Part shown: positions 27,691-35,086 of the stretch, in pieces
How the letters are laid out: each line of letters begins with the position of its first letter
Position numbering within the stretch: the first letter of the stretch is position 1
Assembly: GCF_009469695.1 (NCBI RefSeq)
Contig: NZ_SSSR01000005.1
Coordinates: 62,001-126,000 of the forward strand
Source: Propionivibrio limicola
GTDB lineage: Bacteria; Pseudomonadota; Gammaproteobacteria; Burkholderiales; Rhodocyclaceae
Length of the DNA: 64,000 bases
Direction: 5' to 3'
Made by a program: the position numbers and the translations under genes
Notes under the pieces: model-generated
Told to the model about the DNA's origin: nothing
Seen by the model: the letters and a program-made list of their open reading frames with translations, nothing else
The model's database searches: none

Positions 27691-28628
27691 AGCCCTGTTC
27701 CTTCCCGATGTCGGCGAACAGTTCGTACGTGTGCCGGTCCACTTGCCGCGCTGGCCAGGGTGGTCGTCGAACACGGGTTGGCACGCGCGGTAGCGTAGGC
27801 GCCAAAAAGCGCTGTGGATCGTTCCTCCGGAAAAAACACAAGTTCGAGGCGACCGGCATGTTCGTGCAGCCATGACTGCACGCCTTGGTGCTGAAAAGCA
27901 TCGAATCTATCGACGATCAGGACGATTTTTCGGGTGGCGTCATTGATCAGCGCGGTCATGAACTCGATCAGCCGATCTTCGCTAACCAGGCCCGGAAAGA
28001 GCATCCAGCGGCTTTTTCGCCGATTGCTTGTGGCCGACAACATGGTCAGTCGCGGTTGGTCTTCCGGACGCCCAGGGGCAGGATCGAGATGTGTCGAACG
28101 TCGGGCCCACAGGATTTGCGCCCCCTCTCCAACGGCCCTGAGCCGGACCGACGGGTACGACACTTCCAGCCAGCGTTGCAGCCAGCCGGGACGGGAATCC
28201 GTATCGTTGCTTTGAGCTTGAGGCGGGAGCAGTCCCCATCGCGCCAGATATTTCCCGGTGGAGCGCAGGATCGGCTGTCTGCCGCTTTCGCGGCGAATGA
28301 GTTGCGCCACAGCCTGCCTATCCCACAACGCTCCATCCAACCCAACTTGTTCGGGGCGTTGGCGACAAAGAAGGTGCTGGATGCGGGCCTCCTGCGCCTC
28401 GCTCAGGCGCCGTCCGCTTCCCGGTTTTCTGCCGCGCTCAGTCGGCTTCAGTGCGGCCATTCCGCCTTCCGCGAATAGTGTGAGGGCCGCTCGGACGCCG
28501 GGCCTGCTAAGCCCGGTCGCCGCAACGATCCGCATCATCGGCACGTCCTGAAGATGCAGCCGCACGGCCACCTTGCGTCGGGCGTGCAATTCCGCCAGCG
28601 TGGGTACCTCTCGCTTTCTGCTTGGCAT
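27687..28628 (-). CDS. IS630-transposase-like protein with degenerate catalytic site
   Basis: 313 aa. The N-terminal helix-turn-helix (about residues 28-60), winged-helix block (about 100-135, QAVAQLIRRESGRQPILRST) and DDE-like domain follow IS630/Tc1-mariner order. At the first catalytic position, where IS630 proteins have a G-D-E, this one reads LWARRST (173-179). The middle Asp is kept (LIVD, Asp240). The final S-P-E-L-N-P-[DE] block is replaced by FPEERSTALFGAY. Two of three acidic sites thus look lost. It fits tightly between the permease gene (12-bp gap) and the 91-aa gene (4-bp overlap), and I saw no terminal repeats. It may be a domesticated DNA-binding protein. Confidence 0.72.
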   Translation of the reverse strand: MPSRKREVPTLAELHARRKVAVRLHLQDVPMMRIVAATGLSRPGVRAALTLFAEGGMAALKPTERGRKPGSGRRLSEAQEARIQHLLCRQRPEQVGLDGALWDRQAVAQLIRRESGRQPILRSTGKYLARWGLLPPQAQSNDTDSRPGWLQRWLEVSYPSVRLRAVGEGAQILWARRSTHLDPAPGRPEDQPRLTMLSATSNRRKSRWMLFPGLVSEDRLIEFMTALINDATRKIVLIVDRFDAFQHQGVQSWLHEHAGRLELVFFPEERSTALFGAYATARANPCSTTTLASAASGPAHVRTVRRHREGTGL

Positions 28629-28640
28629 GGCGTCGTCCTT

Positions 28641-29246
28641 TTATGGCTTGGGCAGGGAAAACGGCCAGACCAGCGGAATGACCGCGACCGAGACCAGCAG
28701 GCAGACGATGACCAGACCGCTGCCGACTTTCACGTAATCCATGAACTTGTAGCCGCCCGGGCCAAGCACAAGCGTGTTGGGCGGCGTGCCGACCAGTGTG
28801 ATGATGCCGCCGAGCCCGGCGGCGAAGGCCATCGGCATCATCTGGCGTTTGGCGGAAATGCCGGATACGCCGCAAATGCCTGCAACCACAGGGATCAGGC
28901 AGGCGGTAGTCGCCGTGTTCGAAGTGACCGAGGAAAGCGCCGCCGCCGTTACCATGGTGCCGATCATCAGCGAGTTTTCGCCGGTGCCGGTGACCTTGAC
29001 GACCGAGGCACCGATCTTTTGCGCCAGCCCGGTGTGAAACATGGCGGCGCCGATCACGAACATCGAGGCGAACAACACCACTGTGGAGTTCGAGAGTCCC
29101 GAGAAAATGTCATGTATCGGGATGATGCCGAGCACGCCGACGGCGATGGCGCCGGCCATGGCCGTCACCGCCAGAGGTACCAGTTCCGTGATGAAGAAGA
29201 AGGCCACGACGGCCAGCACGACGAGTGTCAGGAGGTCATGGCTCAT
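28641..29246 (-). CDS. Half-size SLC13/CitT-type permease
   Basis: 201 aa, about half the usual 430-480. The first part (residues 1-155: FITELVPLAVTAMAGAIAVG, HTGLAQKIG, SNTATTACLIPVVAGI) matches the first structural repeat of SLC13-type anion transporters. From about 155 on (TPPNTLVLGPGGYKFMDYVKVG) it matches the end of the second repeat. It therefore looks like an in-frame deletion joining the two repeats. AGGAGG lies 8 nt before ATG 29246. It is the first long gene after the cobalamin riboswitch. It may work as a dimer of halves or be a decaying gene. Confidence 0.72.
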   Translation of the reverse strand: MSHDLLTLVVLAVVAFFFITELVPLAVTAMAGAIAVGVLGIIPIHDIFSGLSNSTVVLFASMFVIGAAMFHTGLAQKIGASVVKVTGTGENSLMIGTMVTAAALSSVTSNTATTACLIPVVAGICGVSGISAKRQMMPMAFAAGLGGIITLVGTPPNTLVLGPGGYKFMDYVKVGSGLVIVCLLVSVAVIPLVWPFSLPKP

Positions 29247-29295
29247 TGCATTGCCCTCCTTGTGGCGTTGGCCGTCGGGAGGAGGCTGCAAAGGG

Positions 29296-29445
29296 TTAAT
29301 TCGGGAAAATCATGGTTGTGCATCGGGTCGCTCCGTCGGAACGGGGAGCCGAATGGGCCGATGCCACGATGCGCGCGTCTGTGTCAGCCCGCAGGGCGAG
29401 CGTTGGCCCGAACCTGAAATGGGGTGCAGCAAGATGAATACGCAT
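29296..29445 (-). CDS. Possible 49-aa leader ORF after cobalamin riboswitch
   Basis: ATG 29445 is preceded by GAGAGG at a good distance and follows the riboswitch by about 50 bases, the position where the first regulated gene usually starts. The product is basic and His/Arg-rich, begins MRIHLAAPHFRF, and resembles no family I know. A 26-codon ORF overlapping the permease start also lies in this leader. Coding status is uncertain. Confidence 0.3.
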   Translation of the reverse strand: MRIHLAAPHFRFGPTLALRADTDARIVASAHSAPRSDGATRCTTMIFPN

Positions 29446-29496
29446 GATGAACCTCTCGTCCGGGACGCCCCGCCCCTGTTACGTGAAAAGAATGCT

Positions 29497-29688
29497 GAGG
29501 CAGGTCTCCTGGCTCTCGGGTCATCACGCTTTGCCCGCCTTCCCGGTGTTTTACCAGTGGCAAGATGGGGCAAAGATTCGCCGATTACAGTTGCGGGGGC
29601 AGCCCCGGATTTCGGGTCGAAGCAATCACAAAACGCGCTCGACCCGGCACCGGATTCCCTATTAATCCCTTTTGGGGAACCTTCAACG
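29497..29688 (-). ncRNA. Cobalamin riboswitch
   Basis: Read on the minus strand, the conserved parts occur in order: GGGAATCCGGTGC near the 5' end, then AAATCCGGGGCTGCCCCCGC followed by AACTGTAA (the B12 box core), GCCACTGG, CCGGGAAGGCG, and AGCCAGGAGACCTGCC (29499-29514) closing the fold. This is a full AdoCbl-class element. A promoter lies directly before it. Downstream on the same strand is the run permease, IS630-like, 91-aa protein, nrdD, glycyl domain, nrdG, which it should repress when cobalamin is plentiful. Confidence 0.95.
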
Positions 29689-29694
29689 GCGCAA

Positions 29695-29724
29695 AGTATA
29701 GGAACGCACCGATGGCATTGTCAA
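29695..29724 (-). promoter_or_regulatory. Promoter of cobalamin-riboswitch transcript
   Basis: Minus-strand TTGACA (29719-29724) and TATACT (29695-29700) are separated by 18 bp. Transcription would start near 29687, exactly at the 5' end of the riboswitch. Confidence 0.85.
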
Positions 29725-29932
29725 ACCTGAGCCGCAGCGCCGGAACATAACGCCTGGCGATTGCCGGGGCTTTGTCATCGCTTCGGCGACTGGCTCGTTA
29801 AGCGAGCACAAAAGCCAGGGACGCAAACCCTGCCATCGACGAAAAGCGGCGCGAAATCGAACCACGCAGAAGGGTATACTCGGCGCCCTCGCTGCACACT
29901 GCCGAAAACCGCCGCGTTATTACGGAAGCTCC

Positions 29933-32254
29933 ATGACATCTCGAACCTCTACGCGAATTGCTGCCAGTTCCCATCCCGCAACGGCCGAAATCAAAGAGTC
30001 CCCCCTCCCCCTTCCCGAGATGTGGAAATCGCAGGTCGAAACACAGATGGATGACAACGAGAAAATCCTCGCTTGGCTGGAAATCGACCTCGATACCCAA
30101 CTGCGCTTCACCAAAGGCGTTGTCGTACTGACCAGCAGGCACTTGCTCGCCAGGAGCGAAGAATCAGCAGACTGGCAAAGCCTCGAACTTCGTCCCGGCC
30201 TGAAGCTGACCCGCCGCGACCATGCCGGCGTCGGCAGCCTGGAGCTTTTCGATCAGGAGGGACGTCGAGCGCTGTGGCGCTATACGTTGCAGCTGGACGT
30301 TGCCGCCGGACGGCTGATCGATCGTTTCACACGTCAGCTCGAATTTCTCGCAACAGGTGCCCTGACACCACCGCCCGCACATGCCCTGTGCCCAAAGTGC
30401 GAAACCCCGCTGCTCGCCGGCCAGGATGAATGCCCGGTGTGCAGCAAGGAAGAACTGACGCCGCCTTCGACGTGGACGCTGTTCCGCCTGTGGCGCTTCG
30501 CCCGCCCGTACCGCTGGCAACTGCTGGCCGGCTTCCTGCTCTCGCTCGCCACCACGGCAGCGACGCTGGTAGCGCCCTACCTGACCATGCCGCTGATGGA
30601 CAAGGTGCTGATCCCGTACCAGAACGGCAAGCCGATCGACACCGGCCTCGTCACGCTCTACCTCTCCGGCCTGCTTGGCGCGGCGCTGCTCGCCTGGGTG
30701 CTCGGCTGGGCGCGTACCTACATTCTGGCGCTGGTTTCCGAACGCATCGGCCGCGACCTGCGCACGACGACGTATGAGCACCTGCTCAAGCTTTCGCAGG
30801 AATACTTCGGCGGCAAGCGCACCGGCGACCTGATGGCACGGATCGGCTCGGAAACCGACCGCATCAACCTGTTCATTTCGCTGCACTTCCTCGACTTCGC
30901 CACCGACGTCCTGATGATCACGATGACGACGCTGATCCTCGTCTCGATCAACCCGTGGCTGGCGCTCGTCACGCTTTTACCGCTGCCGGTCATCGCTTTC
31001 CTGATCCACACCGTGCGCGAGAAGCTGCGCACCGGCTTCGAGCGCGTCGACCGTATCTGGGCCGAAGTCACCAACGTGCTCGCCGACACCATTCCCGGCA
31101 TCCGCGTCGTTAAGGCCTTCGCGCAGGAAAGCCGCGAGGCCGCGCGCTTCCGCGCCGCCAACCAGCACAATCTGGAAGTCAACGACAAGGTCAACCGAGT
31201 GTGGTCGCTGTTCGGCCCGACCGTCACCCTGCTCACCGAGATCGGCCTGCTGATCATCTGGGCCTTCGGCATCTGGCAGATTTCTCGCAACGACATCTCG
31301 GTCGGTGTGCTGACCGCCTTCCTCGCCTACATCGGCCGTTTCTACACCCGCCTCGACTCGATGAGCCGCATCGTTTCGGTGACGCAAAAGGCCGCCGCCG
31401 GCGCCAAGCGCATCTTCGACATCCTCGACCATGTATCGAGCGTGCCGGAACCCGCCAATCCGGTGCATCTGCCGGCCGTCACCGGGCGCATCGAGCTGCG
31501 CAACGTTGGCTTCCGCTACGGCACGCGCAGCGTCACGCGCGACATCAGCCTGACCATCGAACCGGGCGAAATGGTCGGTCTCGTCGGCCACAGCGGTTCG
31601 GGCAAGAGCACGATGGTCAACCTGATCTGCCGCTTCTACGACGTTTCCGAAGGCGCGATCCTGATCGACGGCGTCGACATCCGTTCGGTGCCAGTCGCCG
31701 AATACCGCAAGCACATCGGCCTCGTGCTGCAGGAGCCGTTCCTGTTCTTCGGCACCATCGCCGAGAACATCGCCTACGGCAAGCCCGACGCGACGCGCGA
31801 GGAAATCGTCGCCGCCGCCCGCGCCGCGCACGCCCACGAGTTCATCCTGCGCCTGCCGCACGGCTACGATTCGCTGGTCGGCGAACGTGGCCAGGCGCTC
31901 TCCGGCGGCGAGCGCCAGCGCATCTCGATTGCCCGCGCCTTGCTGATCGACCCGAAGATCCTGATCCTCGACGAAGCCACCTCGTCGGTCGACACGACGA
32001 CCGAGAAGGAAATCCAGAAGGCGCTCGACAACCTCGTGCGCGGGCGGACCACGATCGCCATCGCCCACCGCCTGTCGACGCTGCGCGAAGCCAACCGGCT
32101 GGTCGTGCTCGATCGCGGCAGCGTCGTCGAGGTCGGCAGCCACGATGAGCTGATGGCCAGGGAAGGTCATTACTACGAGCTTTATCAGGCACAGGCACGC
32201 AACGTCGACACCGAGAACGGCAGCGAAGGCAACGAGGAAGGAGAAGAAGAATGA
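29933..32254 (+). CDS. ABC exporter of cyanophycin locus with N-terminal domain and zinc ribbon
   Basis: 773 aa, about 170 longer than a plain fused ABC exporter. Residues 38-140 form a soluble beta-rich domain (FTKGVVVLTSRHLLA, SLELFDQEGRRALWRYTLQL). A zinc ribbon follows with Cys153, 156, 167 and 170. The six-helix membrane domain is about 180-470. The ATPase has Walker A GHSGSGKST, signature LSGGERQR and Walker B ILILDEATSSVD. The type is annotated in related genomes as a cyanophycin metabolism-associated ABC transporter. It overlaps the DUF1854 gene by 4 bp and lies upstream of both synthetases. The exported substrate is unknown. Confidence 0.88.
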   Translation: MTSRTSTRIAASSHPATAEIKESPLPLPEMWKSQVETQMDDNEKILAWLEIDLDTQLRFTKGVVVLTSRHLLARSEESADWQSLELRPGLKLTRRDHAGVGSLELFDQEGRRALWRYTLQLDVAAGRLIDRFTRQLEFLATGALTPPPAHALCPKCETPLLAGQDECPVCSKEELTPPSTWTLFRLWRFARPYRWQLLAGFLLSLATTAATLVAPYLTMPLMDKVLIPYQNGKPIDTGLVTLYLSGLLGAALLAWVLGWARTYILALVSERIGRDLRTTTYEHLLKLSQEYFGGKRTGDLMARIGSETDRINLFISLHFLDFATDVLMITMTTLILVSINPWLALVTLLPLPVIAFLIHTVREKLRTGFERVDRIWAEVTNVLADTIPGIRVVKAFAQESREAARFRAANQHNLEVNDKVNRVWSLFGPTVTLLTEIGLLIIWAFGIWQISRNDISVGVLTAFLAYIGRFYTRLDSMSRIVSVTQKAAAGAKRIFDILDHVSSVPEPANPVHLPAVTGRIELRNVGFRYGTRSVTRDISLTIEPGEMVGLVGHSGSGKSTMVNLICRFYDVSEGAILIDGVDIRSVPVAEYRKHIGLVLQEPFLFFGTIAENIAYGKPDATREEIVAAARAAHAHEFILRLPHGYDSLVGERGQALSGGERQRISIARALLIDPKILILDEATSSVDTTTEKEIQKALDNLVRGRTTIAIAHRLSTLREANRLVVLDRGSVVEVGSHDELMAREGHYYELYQAQARNVDTENGSEGNEEGEEE

Positions 32255-32721
32255 GTCTGACGCCCGATTACCAACTGCAGCGCAATCCCTTCGGCAAACT
32301 GATCTTCACCGGCAGCGACGGCGAAGCGAAGGAGGCCGTCCCCGTGCGCGCCTTTCCGATCGGAGCACCGGATGAAGGCATCGCGCTCGTCGACCCGCAT
32401 GGCCATGAACTGGCTTGGGTCGAACGGCTTTCCGAACTTCCCGCTCCTTTGCGCGAACTGATCGAAAGCGAACTGGCCAGCCGCGAGTTCATGCCCGCCA
32501 TCGAACGGATCGTCGATGTGTCGAGCTTTGCCACGCCGAGCACGTGGACGGTCGCCACCAACCGCGGCGAGACGAAACTGATCCTAAAAGGCGAGGAGGA
32601 CATCCGCCGCCTGCCCGGACCGGCCTTGCTGATCGCCGACAACAACGGCATCCAGTACCTGATCCGCGACCGTTACGGACTGGATACGCACAGCCGCAAG
32701 ATTCTCGACCGTTTCCTCTAA
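32251..32721 (+). CDS. DUF1854 protein of cyanophycin locus
   Basis: 156 aa soluble protein. The N-terminal part (YQLQRNPFGKLIFTGSDG) and LVDPHGHELAWVERLSELP are typical of DUF1854, seen beside cyanophycin synthetases in betaproteobacteria. ATG overlaps the ABC gene's stop. It has no enzyme motif. Translational coupling suggests it acts with the exporter, perhaps on its N-terminal domain. Confidence 0.85.
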   Translation: MSLTPDYQLQRNPFGKLIFTGSDGEAKEAVPVRAFPIGAPDEGIALVDPHGHELAWVERLSELPAPLRELIESELASREFMPAIERIVDVSSFATPSTWTVATNRGETKLILKGEEDIRRLPGPALLIADNNGIQYLIRDRYGLDTHSRKILDRFL

Positions 32722-32844
32722 TAACCCCTGCGTGTCCGTGTCAGCCGAATGCCACGAACCGCGTTACTTGCAAACTTAGTCGCCGCATAATAACGAACCG
32801 TTTTTCCGATCATCCATCGACCGCTTCAGGCAACCATTGATCAC

Positions 32845-35010
32845 ATGAAAACAAAAGACATCAAGTTCCTCGACATCCGCCACCTGCGCGGCCCCAACAT
32901 GTGGACCTACCGTCCCGTTCTCGAAGCGATCGTCGATATCGGTGATCTCGAAGACTGCCCGTCGAACACCATCCCCGGCTACTACGAGCGTCTGAAGGAC
33001 ATGCTGCCCTCGCTCTACGAACACCGCTGCAGCTATGAAGAGCCGGGCGGCTTTCTGCGTCGGGTGCAGGAAGGCACCTGGCCGGCGCACATCCTCGAAC
33101 ATGTGACGCTGGAACTGCAGAACCTGGCCGGGCTGCCGGGCGGATTCGGCAAGGCACGCGGCACCTCCGAGCGCGGCGTCTACAAGGTTGTCGTCCGCGC
33201 CTGGCAAGAACAGGTGACCCACGCCGCGCTGCACGAAGCCCGCGAGCTCATCATGGCGGCGATGGAAGACCGTCCGTTCGACGTCAAAGCCTCGGTCGAA
33301 AAACTCGCCGACATGGTCGACTCGCTCTGCCTTGGCCCCTCCACGGCCAGCATCGTGGACGCGGCCGATGACCGCAACATCCCGTGCATCCGGCTGCTGG
33401 AAACCGGCAATCTCGTCCAGCTCGCCTACGGCGCCGCCATGCGCCGCATCTGGACGGCGGAAACCGACCAGACCAGCGCCATCGCCGAGGGCATCTCGCG
33501 CGACAAGGACCTCACCAAAACGCTGCTGCAGAACTGCGGCGTGCCGGTGCCGGAAGGGCGTGAAGTCGACAGCCCGGAAGACGCCTGGGAAGCCGCCGAG
33601 GACATCGGCTTGCCGGTCTGCGTCAAACCGGTTGACGGCAACCACGGACGCGGGGTGTTCATCGACCTCAACACCCGTGAAGAAATCGAGATGGCGTACA
33701 AGATCGCCGTCGATGAAGGCAGCGGCGTGCTCGTCGAGCGTTCCATCCCGGGTTCCGAACACCGTCTGCTGATCATCGGCGGCAAGATGGTCGCCGCCAA
33801 CCGTGGCGACGTCGTCAAGGTCACTGGCGACGGCAAGCATACGATCCGCGAACTCATCGACATCCAGATCAACTCCGACCCGCGCCGCGGCCCGAGCGAG
33901 AGCCATCCGCTTTCCAATATCCGCATCGACTCCGCCGCACGCATCGAACTGTCGCGCCAGAAACTCGACGCCGAATCGATCCCGGCCGAAGGCCGCGAGG
34001 TGCTGATCCAGCGCAATGCAAATCACGAATTCGACGTCACCGACGAGGTTCATCCGGAAACGGCCGCCCTCGCCTCGCTGGCGGCGCGCATCGTCGGCCT
34101 CGACATCGCCGGCATCGATCTCGTCGTCGAAGACATTTCGAAACCGCTCGCCGAGCAAGGCGGCGCCATCGTCGAAGTCAATGCCGGGCCGGGCCTGTTG
34201 ATGCACCTGAAACCCGGCGTCGGCAAGCCACGCCCGGTCGGCAAGGCGATTGTCGAACACCTGTTCCCGAACAACGGCACCGGCCGCATTCCGCTGGTCG
34301 GCATCACCGGCAGCTACGGCAAGACCACCGTCGCACAAATCATCGCCCGCCTGCTCACCCTGTCCGGCAAACACACCGGCCTCGTGTGCAGCAAAGGCGT
34401 CTTTTTCGACCGCCGCCAGTCGGAAACCGGCGACTGCGCGCGCTGGGAACACATGAACCGCCTGTTGATGAACCGCGCCATCGAAGCGGCGGTTTTCGAG
34501 AACGGCAGCGACACCATCGTTGGCGAAGGGCTGGCTTACGACCGCTGCCAGATCGGCGTCGTCACCAATCTCGACGTGGCCCGCCATACGGGACGGCATT
34601 ACATCGAAACGCCGGAACAGGTCTTCAACGCCCTGCGCACTCAGGTCGATCTGGTGCTCGACGACGGCGCCGCCATCCTGAATGCCAAGGAGCCGATGCT
34701 GGTCGACATGGCGCCGCTGTGCGACGGCGAAGTCATTTTCTTCGCCTACGATCCTGCGCTGCCGGTCATTACCGAACACCTCGAACAGGGCAAGCGCGCC
34801 GTCATCGTCCGCTACGGCCAGATCATGCTGGCCAGCCGTGAGGGCGAAGTCTCGCTCGCCAAGCTCAAGGACATTCCGCTCACCGAGGGCGGCAAGAACG
34901 TGGAGCAGACCGAAAACGTGCTGGCCGCCGTCGGCGCGACATGGGCGCTCGGCGTCTCGCCCGACGTCATGCGCACCGGCATCGAGACATTCTTCGTCGA
35001 TCAGGAATAA
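32845..35010 (+). CDS. Cyanophycin synthetase-like protein, short form
   Basis: 721 aa, about 150 shorter than the second synthetase. The N-terminal domain (about residues 1-160), ATP-grasp domain (about 215-480, with VKPVDGNHGRGVFIDL) and the first part of the Mur-ligase domain with P-loop GSYGKTT are present. The sequence ends after the Mur central domain, so the C-terminal lobe that helps bind the growing chain is missing. This resembles the paralogous CphA-prime or CphA2 type. CphA2 proteins are known to join beta-Asp-Arg dipeptides rather than free amino acids, but I cannot show that here. Confidence 0.87.
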   Translation: MKTKDIKFLDIRHLRGPNMWTYRPVLEAIVDIGDLEDCPSNTIPGYYERLKDMLPSLYEHRCSYEEPGGFLRRVQEGTWPAHILEHVTLELQNLAGLPGGFGKARGTSERGVYKVVVRAWQEQVTHAALHEARELIMAAMEDRPFDVKASVEKLADMVDSLCLGPSTASIVDAADDRNIPCIRLLETGNLVQLAYGAAMRRIWTAETDQTSAIAEGISRDKDLTKTLLQNCGVPVPEGREVDSPEDAWEAAEDIGLPVCVKPVDGNHGRGVFIDLNTREEIEMAYKIAVDEGSGVLVERSIPGSEHRLLIIGGKMVAANRGDVVKVTGDGKHTIRELIDIQINSDPRRGPSESHPLSNIRIDSAARIELSRQKLDAESIPAEGREVLIQRNANHEFDVTDEVHPETAALASLAARIVGLDIAGIDLVVEDISKPLAEQGGAIVEVNAGPGLLMHLKPGVGKPRPVGKAIVEHLFPNNGTGRIPLVGITGSYGKTTVAQIIARLLTLSGKHTGLVCSKGVFFDRRQSETGDCARWEHMNRLLMNRAIEAAVFENGSDTIVGEGLAYDRCQIGVVTNLDVARHTGRHYIETPEQVFNALRTQVDLVLDDGAAILNAKEPMLVDMAPLCDGEVIFFAYDPALPVITEHLEQGKRAVIVRYGQIMLASREGEVSLAKLKDIPLTEGGKNVEQTENVLAAVGATWALGVSPDVMRTGIETFFVDQE

Positions 35011-35029
35011 GCGACAACAGGAAAAGCCC

Positions 35030-35050
35030 CCCGGAAGCCTCGCTTCCGGG
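35030..35050 (+). other. Intercistronic hairpin between the two cyanophycin synthetase genes
   Basis: CCCGGAAG and CTTCCGGG form an 8-bp stem around CCTCG. No T tract follows, so it may be a processing or stability element rather than a terminator. It lies 20-40 bases after the first stop and before the second gene. Confidence 0.55.
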
Positions 35051-35086
35051 CCAAAGACAACACACGAGAAACAAAGGACACCGTTC

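Noticed and set aside
27687-28628. Active IS630 insertion sequence
   Set aside because: No terminal inverted repeats or TA duplication seen, catalytic acids missing, and gene ends overlap operon neighbours.
29763-29850. c-di-GMP (GEMM) riboswitch
   Set aside because: Only GGGACGCAAA resembles the consensus; the paired GCAAACC strand, tetraloop-receptor and closing CCT elements are not in place.
35030-35050. Intrinsic terminator between the cyanophycin synthetase genes
   Set aside because: The stem is good but no T tract follows and the next gene starts 37 bp later; more likely an intercistronic stability hairpin.
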